Shown: positions 1-7,304 of the stretch, piece after piece | How positions within the stretch are numbered: position 1 is the stretch's first letter | Layout: every line of letters starts with the position of its first letter | IMG/VR virus record: IMGVR_UViG_3300043446_002040 | Span: 1 to 42,492 of that record | DNA from: a virus | Length of the DNA: 42,492 bases | Reading direction: 5' to 3' (one strand) | The notes under the pieces: generated by a model | Told to the model about the DNA's origin: nothing | Seen by the model: only the letters and a program-made list of their open reading frames with translations | Databases searched by the model: none | Position numbers and translations under genes: made by a program

Positions 1-67
1 TGAACACATCTTGCGTGCATAGAGCTGAATCCAGCACCGCCTGCGCCGCAGGGCTCAGTTCAGCCAT
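1..67 (-). CDS. N-terminal part of coiled-coil hypothetical protein, cut by the window end
   Basis: The ATG at 67-65 follows a strong Shine-Dalgarno sequence (GGAGGGAACC) and opens a frame beginning MAELSPAAQAVLD that runs off the left edge. The same sequence recurs at the right edge, where the gene is complete (41954-42388). This is therefore the same gene seen twice because the circular sequence was cut inside it. It overlaps the stop of the upstream 94-residue gene by a few bases, which suggests translational coupling. See the 41954-42388 entry for the full description. Confidence 0.8.
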   Translation of the reverse strand, partial: MAELSPAAQAVLDSALCTQDVF

Positions 68-171
68 TGGTTCCCTCCAGCTCGGCGGCAATGGCGAGGA
101 GCTTGCGCCGAGTTGCAGCTCGTTGGTCTTGCTCAAACCCATCCGGTGTGATGGAACCAGTGCCGCCGGGT
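1..171. repeat. terminal redundancy, copy at the left end
   Basis: Bases 1-171 repeat at 42322-42492 with two mismatches (A90 versus G42411; C102 versus T42423). This is the overlap expected when a circular or terminally redundant genome is assembled as a line. The unit is then about 42,321 bp. The mismatches point to strain variants in the sample or sequencing error. Confidence 0.95.
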
Positions 172-344
172 CGCATCCCTCGACGGAGGGAGATTTCCAC
201 CGGCACCACCTGATCAGCAGCGGCGCGGAGGGCGGCGGCAAGGGACGGCTCGATGCTCATTGATGGTGCCTTCAAAAAAGCATCCAGCACCGCCTGCGCG
301 GCGGGGGAGAGGGGCTCAGCCACGGTCGGACTCTTGCTGCTCAT
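60..344 (-). CDS. hypothetical protein with LSPAAQAVLDA N-terminal motif (94 aa)
   Basis: Function unknown. Residues 12-22 read LSPAAQAVLDA, the same motif that opens the downstream gene (MAELSPAAQAVLDSA), so the two are partial paralogues. I recall this opening from small proteins of marine and freshwater Synechococcus and their phages; that is memory, not a search. The C-terminal half is basic and alanine-rich (RRKLLAIAAELEG). The start at 344 overlaps the end of the 167-residue gene by 29 bases. Met29 at 260 is a possible shorter start, but the conserved motif before it argues for 344. It belongs to the GC-rich accessory cassette behind the lysin. Confidence 0.65.
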   Translation of the reverse strand: MSSKSPTVAEPLSPAAQAVLDAFLKAPSMSIEPSLAAALRAAADQVVPVEISLRRGMRPGGTGSITPDGFEQDQRAATRRKLLAIAAELEGTNG

Positions 345-819
345 CAGCGATCACTTGGCGCAACCAGCGAGCAACATCAGCCCATCCCTGCCATCCGGTT
401 TCTTCAATTCGATCCGCCACCTCGCGGATTGCGGCGCGGGCGTTCTCTTCCAGCCCGATCCCGCCAGCGACCATGACCCGCTCCACCAGCCCACCGGCCG
501 GGGCGACCATTTTCTTTGCGTCAGGAAAATGGTCGGCGGCAGCCTCCAGCTTCACGATCCGAGCCCAGTTGCTCTCGTGCTGGACCTTGAGTCGATCCAG
601 CTTGGCGTAGATGTCCTCAATGACAGCCTTTTCGGTTTCGCGCTGGGCCTCCAGGGCGTCGATCTCCTCATCCGTCGGCCCCACCGGCTCTGGCTGGGCT
701 AGGGCGGCGTGGGCGCGGGCCAGGACCTCGGCGTTGGGGCCATCCGGGCTTGCGTAGCACTGCCATCCCTCCAGTTGTTTCGCCAGCTCAGCGCACAGGG
801 CGCGGAAGTCGGTGGTCAT
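316..819 (-). CDS. coiled-coil hypothetical protein, paralogue of the gene at 41954-42388 (167 aa)
   Basis: Function unknown. The middle (about residues 50-115) is a charged, probably coiled-coil segment containing LEAQRETEKA and KLDRLKVQHESNW, followed by DHFPDAKKMVAPAGGLVERV. This block recurs almost unchanged in the gene at 41954-42388, and at DNA level 476-547 is identical to 42105-42176. The C-terminal part (ARAAIREVADRI...ARWLRQVI) resembles the ends of the 41954 gene and of the gene at 25899. The ATG at 819 follows GGAGGTGAAGC and overlaps the preceding stop as ATGA, so translation is probably coupled. A cell-surface or structural role is possible, but nothing in the sequence proves it. 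Confidence 0.75.
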   Translation of the reverse strand: MTTDFRALCAELAKQLEGWQCYASPDGPNAEVLARAHAALAQPEPVGPTDEEIDALEAQRETEKAVIEDIYAKLDRLKVQHESNWARIVKLEAAADHFPDAKKMVAPAGGLVERVMVAGGIGLEENARAAIREVADRIEETGWQGWADVARWLRQVIADEQQESDRG

Positions 820-995
820 GCTTCACCTCCCAGTCGATCGGCGCCGGCTGCGAGGTCCATGTTACCCAGCAGCCTCTCGACGGAACTCAGCTCCCGCCAG
901 TAGAGGCGCCTGGCCACTGGTGATTGCTCTGCCCCGTAGAGCAGGGCGCGAGCGTTGATCGAGTGGCACAGGGCCACCTGCAGGTCGGGGGTCAT
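816..995 (-). CDS. small hypothetical protein (59 aa)
   Basis: A 59-residue protein beginning MTPDLQVALCHSINARALLYG. The start at 995 is chosen because GGAGGTGGAG lies just before it and the ATG overlaps the stop of the upstream 53-residue gene (ATGA); its own stop overlaps the next ATG at 819 in the same way. Residues 24-45 (EQSPVARRLYWRELSSVERLLG) look like an amphipathic helix. No known domain is recognised. Tight coupling on both sides supports real translation. Confidence 0.65.
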   Translation of the reverse strand: MTPDLQVALCHSINARALLYGAEQSPVARRLYWRELSSVERLLGNMDLAAGADRLGGEA

Positions 996-1153
996 CGCTC
1001 CACCTCCCGCTGCTGCTGCTGCTGGCTCTGCTGCTCCAGCAGGAATCGCGCCCAACCGATGTGGGTCATCAGGGCATGGGGGCCTGGTGGTGCTCCGGGG
1101 AATGATGCACTCCACCATGAACGAAACAGAACCTCAATTTGACTGTCATTCAT
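992..1153 (-). CDS. small hypothetical protein with PPGPHALMTHIGWARFLLEQ motif (53 aa)
   Basis: A 53-residue frame starting MNDSQIEVLFRSWW and ending in a Gln-rich tail with five consecutive CAG codons, then REVER. The ATG at 1153 overlaps the stop of the lysin gene (CGATGA), and its stop overlaps the ATG at 995. The segment PGPHALMTHIGWARFL resembles a short protein that I recall in cyanobacteria and cyanophages. Function unknown. The coupling and the recognisable motif make it a probable gene despite its size. Confidence 0.65.
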   Translation of the reverse strand: MNDSQIEVLFRSWWSASFPGAPPGPHALMTHIGWARFLLEQQSQQQQQREVER

Positions 1154-1845
1154 CGTTCTGCCCACAGCATGTAACCGTCATTGCCCTGCACCTCCCAACG
1201 TGGCAGCCAGTTCTTCCAGCTGTAGTGGACGTGATCTCCGCCGCTGCCCTGGCGTGCCCAGGTTCCGCTGCTGATGTTCAGCTCGCCATAGGGATCCAGG
1301 GCGATCACGCCATCGACATCGTGGCCGACAATCAGCATCCAGTGACCCCCGCCGGATGGGCTGCTCGCCTGGCCGTGGTGAAGGATGCCCGTGCCCACCG
1401 GGATGCCCTTGTCGAGTAGCTCGATCAGCTGCGCCTTCGTGCCGCTGGTGAGGTAGTGGGGCGTCAGGCCGAAGTCGGCCAGGGCTGCCACTTGGGCGTC
1501 AGCCGCGGTGCTATCCCCGTGCTTCTGACGGACGTGGTTGTAGGTGTTCTCGTCAGACACCTTGCCTGCCCAGGCGCAGATCATCGCTGCTGTTGCAGAG
1601 AAGCAATCACGCCAACCCTGGCCATCATCCATTTGCAGTTGACAGAAGTAGGGCGCGGGAATGATCTGCTGCTGGGAGTGAGGTTGCTCCTTGTGGAAGT
1701 TGGCAACCCAGCTGGCGTCCTCGCTCAGCAGCTCGGGATTGGCCGCTGCGATGGCTTGGCGCAGCTCCTCGACACCAGCAACCTGTTGAGGTTCATTCTT
1801 GAAGTTTCGCCAGAAGTCCATCCAGCGTTGAGGGGTGAAGGTCAT
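1150..1845 (-). CDS. C39-like cysteine peptidase, putative lysin (231 aa)
   Basis: Probably a papain-fold peptidase of the Peptidase_C39_2 type, proposed here as the lysin because no T7-type amidase is present. The N-terminal 60 residues (ELRQAIAAANPELLSEDASWVANF) look like a small helical domain. The core starts at GWRDCFSATAAMI with the likely nucleophile Cys81. His168 in GGGHWMLIVG and Asp184 in IALDPYG complete a plausible triad. Met at 1845 is chosen because the frame upstream runs through an intrinsic terminator at 1865-1899. The gene heads the coupled cassette that continues to 41635 across the ends. Substrate (peptidoglycan cross-link or protein) is inferred, not shown. Confidence 0.75.
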   Translation of the reverse strand: MTFTPQRWMDFWRNFKNEPQQVAGVEELRQAIAAANPELLSEDASWVANFHKEQPHSQQQIIPAPYFCQLQMDDGQGWRDCFSATAAMICAWAGKVSDENTYNHVRQKHGDSTAADAQVAALADFGLTPHYLTSGTKAQLIELLDKGIPVGTGILHHGQASSPSGGGHWMLIVGHDVDGVIALDPYGELNISSGTWARQGSGGDHVHYSWKNWLPRWEVQGNDGYMLWAER

Positions 1846-1864
1846 AAACCATCCATTGAATGTC

Positions 1865-1899
1865 AATAAAAAGGGGGCACGGGCTTGATCCCATGCCCC
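1865..1899 (-). terminator. intrinsic terminator after the cyAbrB gene
   Basis: On the minus strand, GGGGCATGGG (1899-1890) pairs over 10 bp with CCCGTGCCCC (1883-1874) including one G-U pair. The loop is 6 nt and a TTTTT run follows at 1872-1868. It sits between the cyAbrB stop (1931) and the lysin start (1845), so it should separate the structural/cyAbrB transcript from the lysis cassette or attenuate it. Confidence 0.85.
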
Positions 1900-1930
1900 T
1901 CTCCCATGCCCACGGGGTACGTCTTGAAAG

Positions 1931-2386
1931 TTAGGCCACCGCTGCCAGGTTGGCCAGGGGGGCAGCCTTCGACTTGCCCTTGCCATTTGACTTGGCTTTA
2001 TCGGTTGATTCACCTTCACCGCTGGTGGCATCACCCTCAGTGTCAGGTTCGAGAATCACACAGCCGTCCTCGATGACGACCTTGACGTAAGAGCCAGGCT
2101 GCATCTCGCATTGATCCGTGTAGGCACGGCTCACGGGAACCATGCCGTTGGGACCAACCTTCAGTCGATAGGTTGCGACCTTGCCGGTTCCATTGCCGGA
2201 GCCGCTTGTGGTTGCGCCGATCTCATGCCCGTTCGCAGAGGCAAGCGCCTCGAAAAACTTGGTGCGCTTCAGGCTTACCTTGCCGTTGCGGGTGAGGCAG
2301 TACCCCGCACGCTCGATCAGCTCATCACGGTCAACTCCCTTGTTCTCGTCAAGGAAGCTGAGCAGTTCCTGTCCCTTCAGTGCCAT
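1931..2386 (-). CDS. cyAbrB-type (AbrB-like) transcriptional regulator (151 aa)
   Basis: Resembles the cyanobacterial AbrB family (PF14250 type), DNA-binding regulators of carbon and nitrogen metabolism in hosts. The N-terminal half has the family pattern: KGQELLSFLDE, then RDELIERAGYCLTRNGKVSL, then FFEALASANG. The C-terminal half (GMVPVSRAYTDQCEMQPGSYVKVVIEDGCVILEP) is a swapped-hairpin-like AbrB fold, followed by a charged Lys/Ser/Gly tail. Met at 2386 is chosen because the family signature begins directly after it (MALKGQELL). It lies alone between an internal virion protein and a strong terminator. It could redirect host expression late in infection or compact DNA; both are inference. 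Confidence 0.8.
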   Translation of the reverse strand: MALKGQELLSFLDENKGVDRDELIERAGYCLTRNGKVSLKRTKFFEALASANGHEIGATTSGSGNGTGKVATYRLKVGPNGMVPVSRAYTDQCEMQPGSYVKVVIEDGCVILEPDTEGDATSGEGESTDKAKSNGKGKSKAAPLANLAAVA

Positions 2387-2416
2387 TGTCAGATGGTTGC
2401 GACCTGTCAATCATAC

Positions 2417-3568
2417 TCAATAGAAGCCCAACCCGCCACCTGGCCGTTGGTAACTGAACTGCATTGCGCCTTGGAAGCCTTGGCCGAGAGCGTTTGCAAT
2501 GGTGCTGAATGCGCTCGGGCCTGATGCCAGTGTCGGTGCGAGCATCTCCGGCTTCAGTCCTGCAATGGGTTCCAGCGGATCCATGTAGGTGTTGCCCCTG
2601 TAGGGACGTGCAGCCTGATCCAACACGCCCTGCGTCTGCAGCTTCAATGCGTCCAGCTCGCGTCCATACTGCTTGCCTGCCTGTCTGAATGTCGGAATGG
2701 TCAGCTCCTTAAGTGTCTGCTGTTGCATCAGGAAATCAGCATGGTAACGACCTGAGGTGTACTTCATCTTCTGGGCGGCGTCCTGCATTGCAATCGCGTT
2801 CTGCGCAAGCTCCTGTGACACGCTGGTGTTCATCGCTGCATTCATCAGATCCACCCTCAGGTTCCGATCCTGCGTCCTCAACACCAGCTCCCCGTAGGTG
2901 CGGCCAAGGGCCTGTGCGGCGTCCAGGCCCAGGCGCTGCGCAGTTGCCCCGCCACCCTGTCTGACCGCGGCCAGGCCCTGCTCCTCCGCCGCCTTGGCCA
3001 TCGCTGTGACCTGGTTGAGCTGCCAGCCAAGACTGTCCCGAACCTCCTCCATGGCCAGGCTCCCGATCAGCTGCTGTGATTCCTGTTGAACCTTGCTGAC
3101 CGTCTGCTTGCTTCGCAATGCAGTCTGGTTGATACCAGTGAGATACTGGGCAAGTGCTTCAGTGCTTTCTGCTCCCAGCTTGCCAACTGAATAGGTGTAA
3201 TCCAGGCCGGTCTGCAGTCCTCTTAGTCCCTCCTCAACGACATACCTGTCATATAGGGCACCCTGATTGATCCTGAGATTCTCCGTGGCAGCATCAATCA
3301 ACTGCCCCGTGTAGACGTTGTAATCAGCCTCCGCTTGTCGATCGTTGAATCTCAGCTGCGCAATGCGCGCCTTGTCCCATTCCCATTGAGCTGCTGCTTG
3401 CCACTTCTGGATATTCCAATCCTTCATGGCACGGTCATACTGCGCCTCTGCCTGCTCTTCGGCAGCATCGTTCATTGCGGCAGCCTGGCTTGATGCTGCC
3501 GAGGCTCCCGCAAATGCACTGAACAGGCCGGTTGCTGCTCCGATGGCAGCGAAGAATGGAAACACCAT
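2417..3568 (-). CDS. internal virion protein, gp14-like position (383 aa)
   Basis: Assigned mainly by position directly after tail tubular protein B, where T7 has internal core genes, and by composition. It starts with an Ala/Gly-rich hydrophobic segment (MVFPFFAAIGAATGLFSAFAGASAAS) that could enter a membrane. A long Gln/Ala/Glu-rich helical body follows (AEEQAEAQYDRAMKDW, DKARIAQLRFNDRQAEADYN). Such proteins are ejected to form the periplasmic conduit in T7-like phages. At 383 residues it is about twice T7 gp14. Its ATG overlaps the gp12 stop (TGATG), indicating coupling. Confidence 0.7.
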   Translation of the reverse strand: MVFPFFAAIGAATGLFSAFAGASAASSQAAAMNDAAEEQAEAQYDRAMKDWNIQKWQAAAQWEWDKARIAQLRFNDRQAEADYNVYTGQLIDAATENLRINQGALYDRYVVEEGLRGLQTGLDYTYSVGKLGAESTEALAQYLTGINQTALRSKQTVSKVQQESQQLIGSLAMEEVRDSLGWQLNQVTAMAKAAEEQGLAAVRQGGGATAQRLGLDAAQALGRTYGELVLRTQDRNLRVDLMNAAMNTSVSQELAQNAIAMQDAAQKMKYTSGRYHADFLMQQQTLKELTIPTFRQAGKQYGRELDALKLQTQGVLDQAARPYRGNTYMDPLEPIAGLKPEMLAPTLASGPSAFSTIANALGQGFQGAMQFSYQRPGGGLGFY

Positions 3569-6150
3569 CAGTTCAGACTCCTTGCTCGATCACTGTAAGT
3601 CCCCTCCCATGATGCTCCCGAAAGTGTCAGGGGAAGCCATGAAGCGCTCTCGATCAGGATTCGGCAGTCCGTATTCCTGCTGTAGACAGGAACACGAAAT
3701 GAACCCTGCGTCAACAGAACTCTGTCACTGTCAAGGTTGTTATTCTCGACGTTGAGAATGGACGACCAGAACTCATGCTTGCTATCTAGCTTGCGATTCT
3801 TTCGTTTTACGATCACGTCGTATGCTGCTGTTGACGTGTGATGCACAGTGAAGGTTGCCAGCTGAAGACGGCCAGACAGATCCCCGATGGTTCGCTGCCT
3901 GGCCTGATCCGTTGTTGGCTTGTATGGCGTTGAGAACTCATACAGAAACTTGTAGCTTCTGCCAAACACCAGCTTGTCATCCCTGAAGTCACCATTCTCT
4001 GTGCAGATCAGATTCTTTCCGTTGCTTGCAGTCGCAATCCGTAGGTGACGCTTGCGGCTATTGTCCCACCTGACGATCGCATACGTTATCCCAGCCATGC
4101 TGTATGGCAGGGTGAATGTTGTTATGTCTGTGCTGCTGTCCCATGTGGCCGTGATGTTGTTGCCGGTCAGCGCATCTTGATTGCACTCCGGGTATCGCAG
4201 CTTTCTGTCAAGGCAGTAGATCGGCTCATCCTCGACAACACCCTCAGACGTGGTGAGCTTGACGGTGTAGGTTCCGTCTGGATAGGTCATCACAATGTAG
4301 AGGTCGCCATCCATGAACCGAACCCATCGGACACGCCCATCAAACGTCCACTCAGACCAGCTTGATTGGAGCTTCGTGATTTGACTGGCAGTGTTGGCCC
4401 AGAGATACTTGTAGACGAATAGGGAGTTTTCCCGGTCTGGAGTGAAACACACAAAGTAATCCTCGCTTTCACCTACGTCCCATGCCTCGGCACTGCCAGG
4501 CACAAGGCTCGGCACGGCCAATGTGATGCTTGAGTTTGTGCCGACATTGAGGCCAATCCTTCTCGACTGCTCGTCGTAGAACTGATATTCACGGAAGCCA
4601 GTGAATCCATGCTCATTGGTTGCGAACACGATATTTGCTCCGCACAGCTTGGGACGAAGTTGTATGTTTGCGTCGATGTTGCTCAGCCTGTTGCATGACG
4701 CATTCCTTGGCGTCAGTACATCAGTGTTGACTGGCCGCACTTGGAACTGACTCCTGACCCCAAACACCAGAAGGCTCTCGTCGATTGGCAGCATCCACTG
4801 AAGTGACGAGCTGGATTCAGAGAAAGCCGTCAGGTCGATCGGATCGGTGTCCAGAACCTGAGTTGACGTTTGCATGAAGAAGTTGAATATCTCGTCAACC
4901 CTGCTCATCACAATGTTCTCGCCAGAGATCACTACATACCTGCCACGGAAGATGGCGTGATCCTTGATAGGTCTGTCAACGAAGCTCGGCGTTGGCACCG
5001 TTGTTTCATCACCCGCTTCCCGTTTCCCCCACTCAGGGAAGCGAAACTGCCTGCTGACACCGTTGAACACTCCCGATCGCAGTTCGCCATTTGCTGTGCC
5101 AACAAAGAACGAGTCGGGTGCCGCCCTGTAGATCACCAGCGGCATTGTGTTTACATTGAGTCCATACTTGATGTCAGGTGCAACAGTTTCAACCCATGTC
5201 CCTTCACCAAAGTTCTTGCCATCTCTTGTCTTGAATCTGACCCAGTAGTCATCCAATGTGGAATCCGGTGATCCTTCGATCTTCAGGATGAAGCCATTAG
5301 GTGCAGTCAGTGGCAACCCAGCAAACGAGGTCGTTGATCCCTTGAATGACCTGGCGAGAGTGTTGCTGCGGGAATCAGAGAAGCCGAGACTGAAGGCTGC
5401 TCCATCATCGCGCCTGACCCAAAGTACGCCGTTGATGTAGGTTGCACGAAAGCCGGACACCGCTTCAATCCGGTCTTTCAGTTCCTGCGCAACCTTGTTG
5501 ACGCTCAGGGTGTTGTTGGTATCTGTTGCCTTGGGTGTCGTGTAGGAAGGGAGATCCGCTCCATTCAGGGTGACGGTGTACTCAATCTCATAGGCAACCG
5601 ACTGAACGAAGATCAGCGCCTCATTCCTCTGTGACGGTGACAAGTCGGAATCCAGCTTGACATCGTGAAACCTGTTTAGTAGCAGGCCCAGTGGACCGTT
5701 GTTGATGAAGACATAGCTGTGTGCAAGGTCCAGGTTCTTATAGAGGTAGCTAGTGCTATCTCCTTCCACCTCACCATTGACAAGAGTGAGTCCCTGGCCG
5801 TGAAGATCAATCTTCACTGGGACGCCATTGCTGATGATGCTAAGCCTGACCTTATCTGTCGCCGTCTTGTAGATGAAGACCTGATACCGCTCTGCGTTCC
5901 TGACAGGCATTGTCTCTAAGTAGAAGTCCTCCAAGACTTCACTTGATAGTTTGTTGACAAACCTTGTCGGACGCCGCTTCTGAAGCCCATTAACCGGACT
6001 ACTCCATCCGTTGATCTGCTGTTCGCCCTGGCCAGTCTGTCGAAGATGCGCCGGTTGCTGACTGACACCTTGCGTCAGGGTGTCAATGTTTCCCTGAACA
6101 AGCGTGTTCGGAACCTGGCGCGATGCGTTCAGATTGGATTTGCGGGCCAT
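3568..6150 (-). CDS. tail tubular protein B, T7 gp12-like (860 aa)
   Basis: Nozzle protein that closes the short tail and carries the fibres. The N-terminal region has features typical of the family: QGNIDTLTQGVSQQPAHLRQTGQGEQQINGWSSPVNGLQKRRPT, followed by repeated beta-rich segments. DPIDLTAFSESSSSLQWMLPIDESLLVFGVRSQFQV and the following DANIQLRPKLCGANIVFATNEHGFTGFREYQF also match gp12 homologues as I remember them. The length is slightly above T7 gp12. It follows the gp11-like gene with a stop/start junction at 6150. Confidence 0.92.
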   Translation of the reverse strand: MARKSNLNASRQVPNTLVQGNIDTLTQGVSQQPAHLRQTGQGEQQINGWSSPVNGLQKRRPTRFVNKLSSEVLEDFYLETMPVRNAERYQVFIYKTATDKVRLSIISNGVPVKIDLHGQGLTLVNGEVEGDSTSYLYKNLDLAHSYVFINNGPLGLLLNRFHDVKLDSDLSPSQRNEALIFVQSVAYEIEYTVTLNGADLPSYTTPKATDTNNTLSVNKVAQELKDRIEAVSGFRATYINGVLWVRRDDGAAFSLGFSDSRSNTLARSFKGSTTSFAGLPLTAPNGFILKIEGSPDSTLDDYWVRFKTRDGKNFGEGTWVETVAPDIKYGLNVNTMPLVIYRAAPDSFFVGTANGELRSGVFNGVSRQFRFPEWGKREAGDETTVPTPSFVDRPIKDHAIFRGRYVVISGENIVMSRVDEIFNFFMQTSTQVLDTDPIDLTAFSESSSSLQWMLPIDESLLVFGVRSQFQVRPVNTDVLTPRNASCNRLSNIDANIQLRPKLCGANIVFATNEHGFTGFREYQFYDEQSRRIGLNVGTNSSITLAVPSLVPGSAEAWDVGESEDYFVCFTPDRENSLFVYKYLWANTASQITKLQSSWSEWTFDGRVRWVRFMDGDLYIVMTYPDGTYTVKLTTSEGVVEDEPIYCLDRKLRYPECNQDALTGNNITATWDSSTDITTFTLPYSMAGITYAIVRWDNSRKRHLRIATASNGKNLICTENGDFRDDKLVFGRSYKFLYEFSTPYKPTTDQARQRTIGDLSGRLQLATFTVHHTSTAAYDVIVKRKNRKLDSKHEFWSSILNVENNNLDSDRVLLTQGSFRVPVYSRNTDCRILIESASWLPLTLSGASWEGTYSDRARSLN

Positions 6151-6776
6151 CAGTTGCTCCTGAATCGAGTGCCTTCGGATGGGATGAAGCTGTTGCCGTG
6201 AGGTTGTCCCCTATCGTTGCCCCACAGGAGGTTGTGCTGAGAGCTGCGTTCCTCTCCACGAATGAGCATGGCACGGGCATACTCTTCGTCTTGATTCGTG
6301 TAGACGTAGACAGCACTGCTGTTGATGTATCTGTTACTGAAGATCCTGCCTGCCCGGATCATCACATACTGCTGTGCAGCATGGGGCATCTCCTCCCAGT
6401 CGAGTAGAAGGATGATCTCATCAATGACGATGGCGCCTTTGATGTACTCACCGATCTTGAACGTATGCTGTAGCTTGTCATACAGCCTCAGCCCCCTTCT
6501 CACATACTGTGTCTCGGGGTATCTGTTGGGTGACATTCTGATTGCCAACGTTGAAGGCGGCAACAGGAAGTGTCCACTGCTGTCAGCGACAACTGGATAG
6601 TCCTGTTCAGTGTTCCAATCCCAACCCTCTGCTTGAACGTCACGACACACCTCGTCGAGTGTCTTCTTGGCAAGGCACGAATCAGTGATCTCATTGACAG
6701 TTATGTCACTGATGCTGTCGATCGGTGCTTCGCCAATGATGCCAAGCAATCCATTGATTGCATCAAGCTCTGTCAT
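6150..6776 (-). CDS. tail tubular protein A, T7 gp11-like (208 aa)
   Basis: Adaptor ring between portal and nozzle. Typical features are the N-terminal ELDAINGLLGIIGEAPIDSI, the segment QAEGWDWNTEQDYPVVADSSGHFLLPPSTLAIR, and the later RAGRIFSNRYINSS. Its length is close to T7 gp11 (196 aa). The stop overlaps or abuts the gp12 start and the start overlaps the stop of the upstream 160-residue gene, so the tail genes form one coupled block. Confidence 0.92.
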   Translation of the reverse strand: MTELDAINGLLGIIGEAPIDSISDITVNEITDSCLAKKTLDEVCRDVQAEGWDWNTEQDYPVVADSSGHFLLPPSTLAIRMSPNRYPETQYVRRGLRLYDKLQHTFKIGEYIKGAIVIDEIILLLDWEEMPHAAQQYVMIRAGRIFSNRYINSSAVYVYTNQDEEYARAMLIRGEERSSQHNLLWGNDRGQPHGNSFIPSEGTRFRSN

Positions 6777-7255
6777 TTCAGAACCCTCGTCACAGTTCCG
6801 ATGACTGTTGCTGACGTGCCAGCTGCAGCGGTCGTCACAGCAACTGTGTCGCCAACTTCATAGCCATTCCCTGCGTTGTTCCCAACAGTCATCCCAGTCA
6901 CCTTCCCGCCAGCCGCGGTCAGGTTGACGGTCAACCCGGTTCCATTGGCCTGCGTGGTCGTCGCCAGGTTGGTCTTGGCGGTTGCCCCGCTGGTTCCGTC
7001 CTGCTCGACCTTGATCGTGGCGACTCGGGCGTTGAGCTTCACCTCGCTGCCGGGACTGTCGTCTGCAGCAGGAGGCTCCTCGACCACTGCAACCGGGATG
7101 GAGTCAACTCCGGGAGGGGGAGTGTCGAACGGCCAGCTGACCCATGGCTGCGGGCCTTTCGGGTTACGAATGGCAGTGGCTGGATCCCATTCCAGTAGCT
7201 CGACGGAATGAACGGCGTTGGCGCTGTTGCCGACGAGGTTGAGCTTGATGGCCAT
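6773..7255 (-). CDS. putative virion-associated protein with Gly/Thr-rich C-terminal domain (160 aa)
   Basis: Unrecognised. The N-terminus (MAIKLNLVGNSANAVHSVELLEWDPATAIRN) is followed by a Pro/Asp-rich linker. The C-terminal beta-rich part (VNLTAAGGKVTGMTVGNNAGNGYEVGDTVAVTTAAAGTSATVIGTVTRV) resembles small repeat domains found in phage structural proteins. Met at 7255 is chosen because it directly follows the T-run of the terminator at 7257-7280; the frame upstream would run through that hairpin. Between capsid and gp11 T7 has no such gene, so a head-decoration or head-tail accessory role is an inference from position. Confidence 0.65.
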   Translation of the reverse strand: MAIKLNLVGNSANAVHSVELLEWDPATAIRNPKGPQPWVSWPFDTPPPGVDSIPVAVVEEPPAADDSPGSEVKLNARVATIKVEQDGTSGATAKTNLATTTQANGTGLTVNLTAAGGKVTGMTVGNNAGNGYEVGDTVAVTTAAAGTSATVIGTVTRVLK

Positions 7256-7256
7256 G

Positions 7257-7280
7257 AAAAAAGGGGGCATCGCTGCCCCC
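7257..7280 (-). terminator. intrinsic terminator after the capsid gene
   Basis: On the minus strand GGGGGCA (7280-7274) pairs perfectly with TGCCCCC (7269-7263) around a 4-nt loop, followed by TTTTTT (7262-7257). It lies 24 bases after the capsid stop and abuts the next start codon at 7255. T7 has its main late terminator (T-phi) at the equivalent place after gene 10, so partial termination to favour capsid output is likely. Confidence 0.92.
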
Positions 7281-7304
7281 TATCCTGCCAGTGAGCCTGC
7301 GGAT

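Noticed and set aside
1-171. True direct terminal repeat of the packaged genome
   Set aside because: The repeat lies inside coding sequence, is not exact and is what an assembler leaves when closing a circle. Coverage data would be needed.
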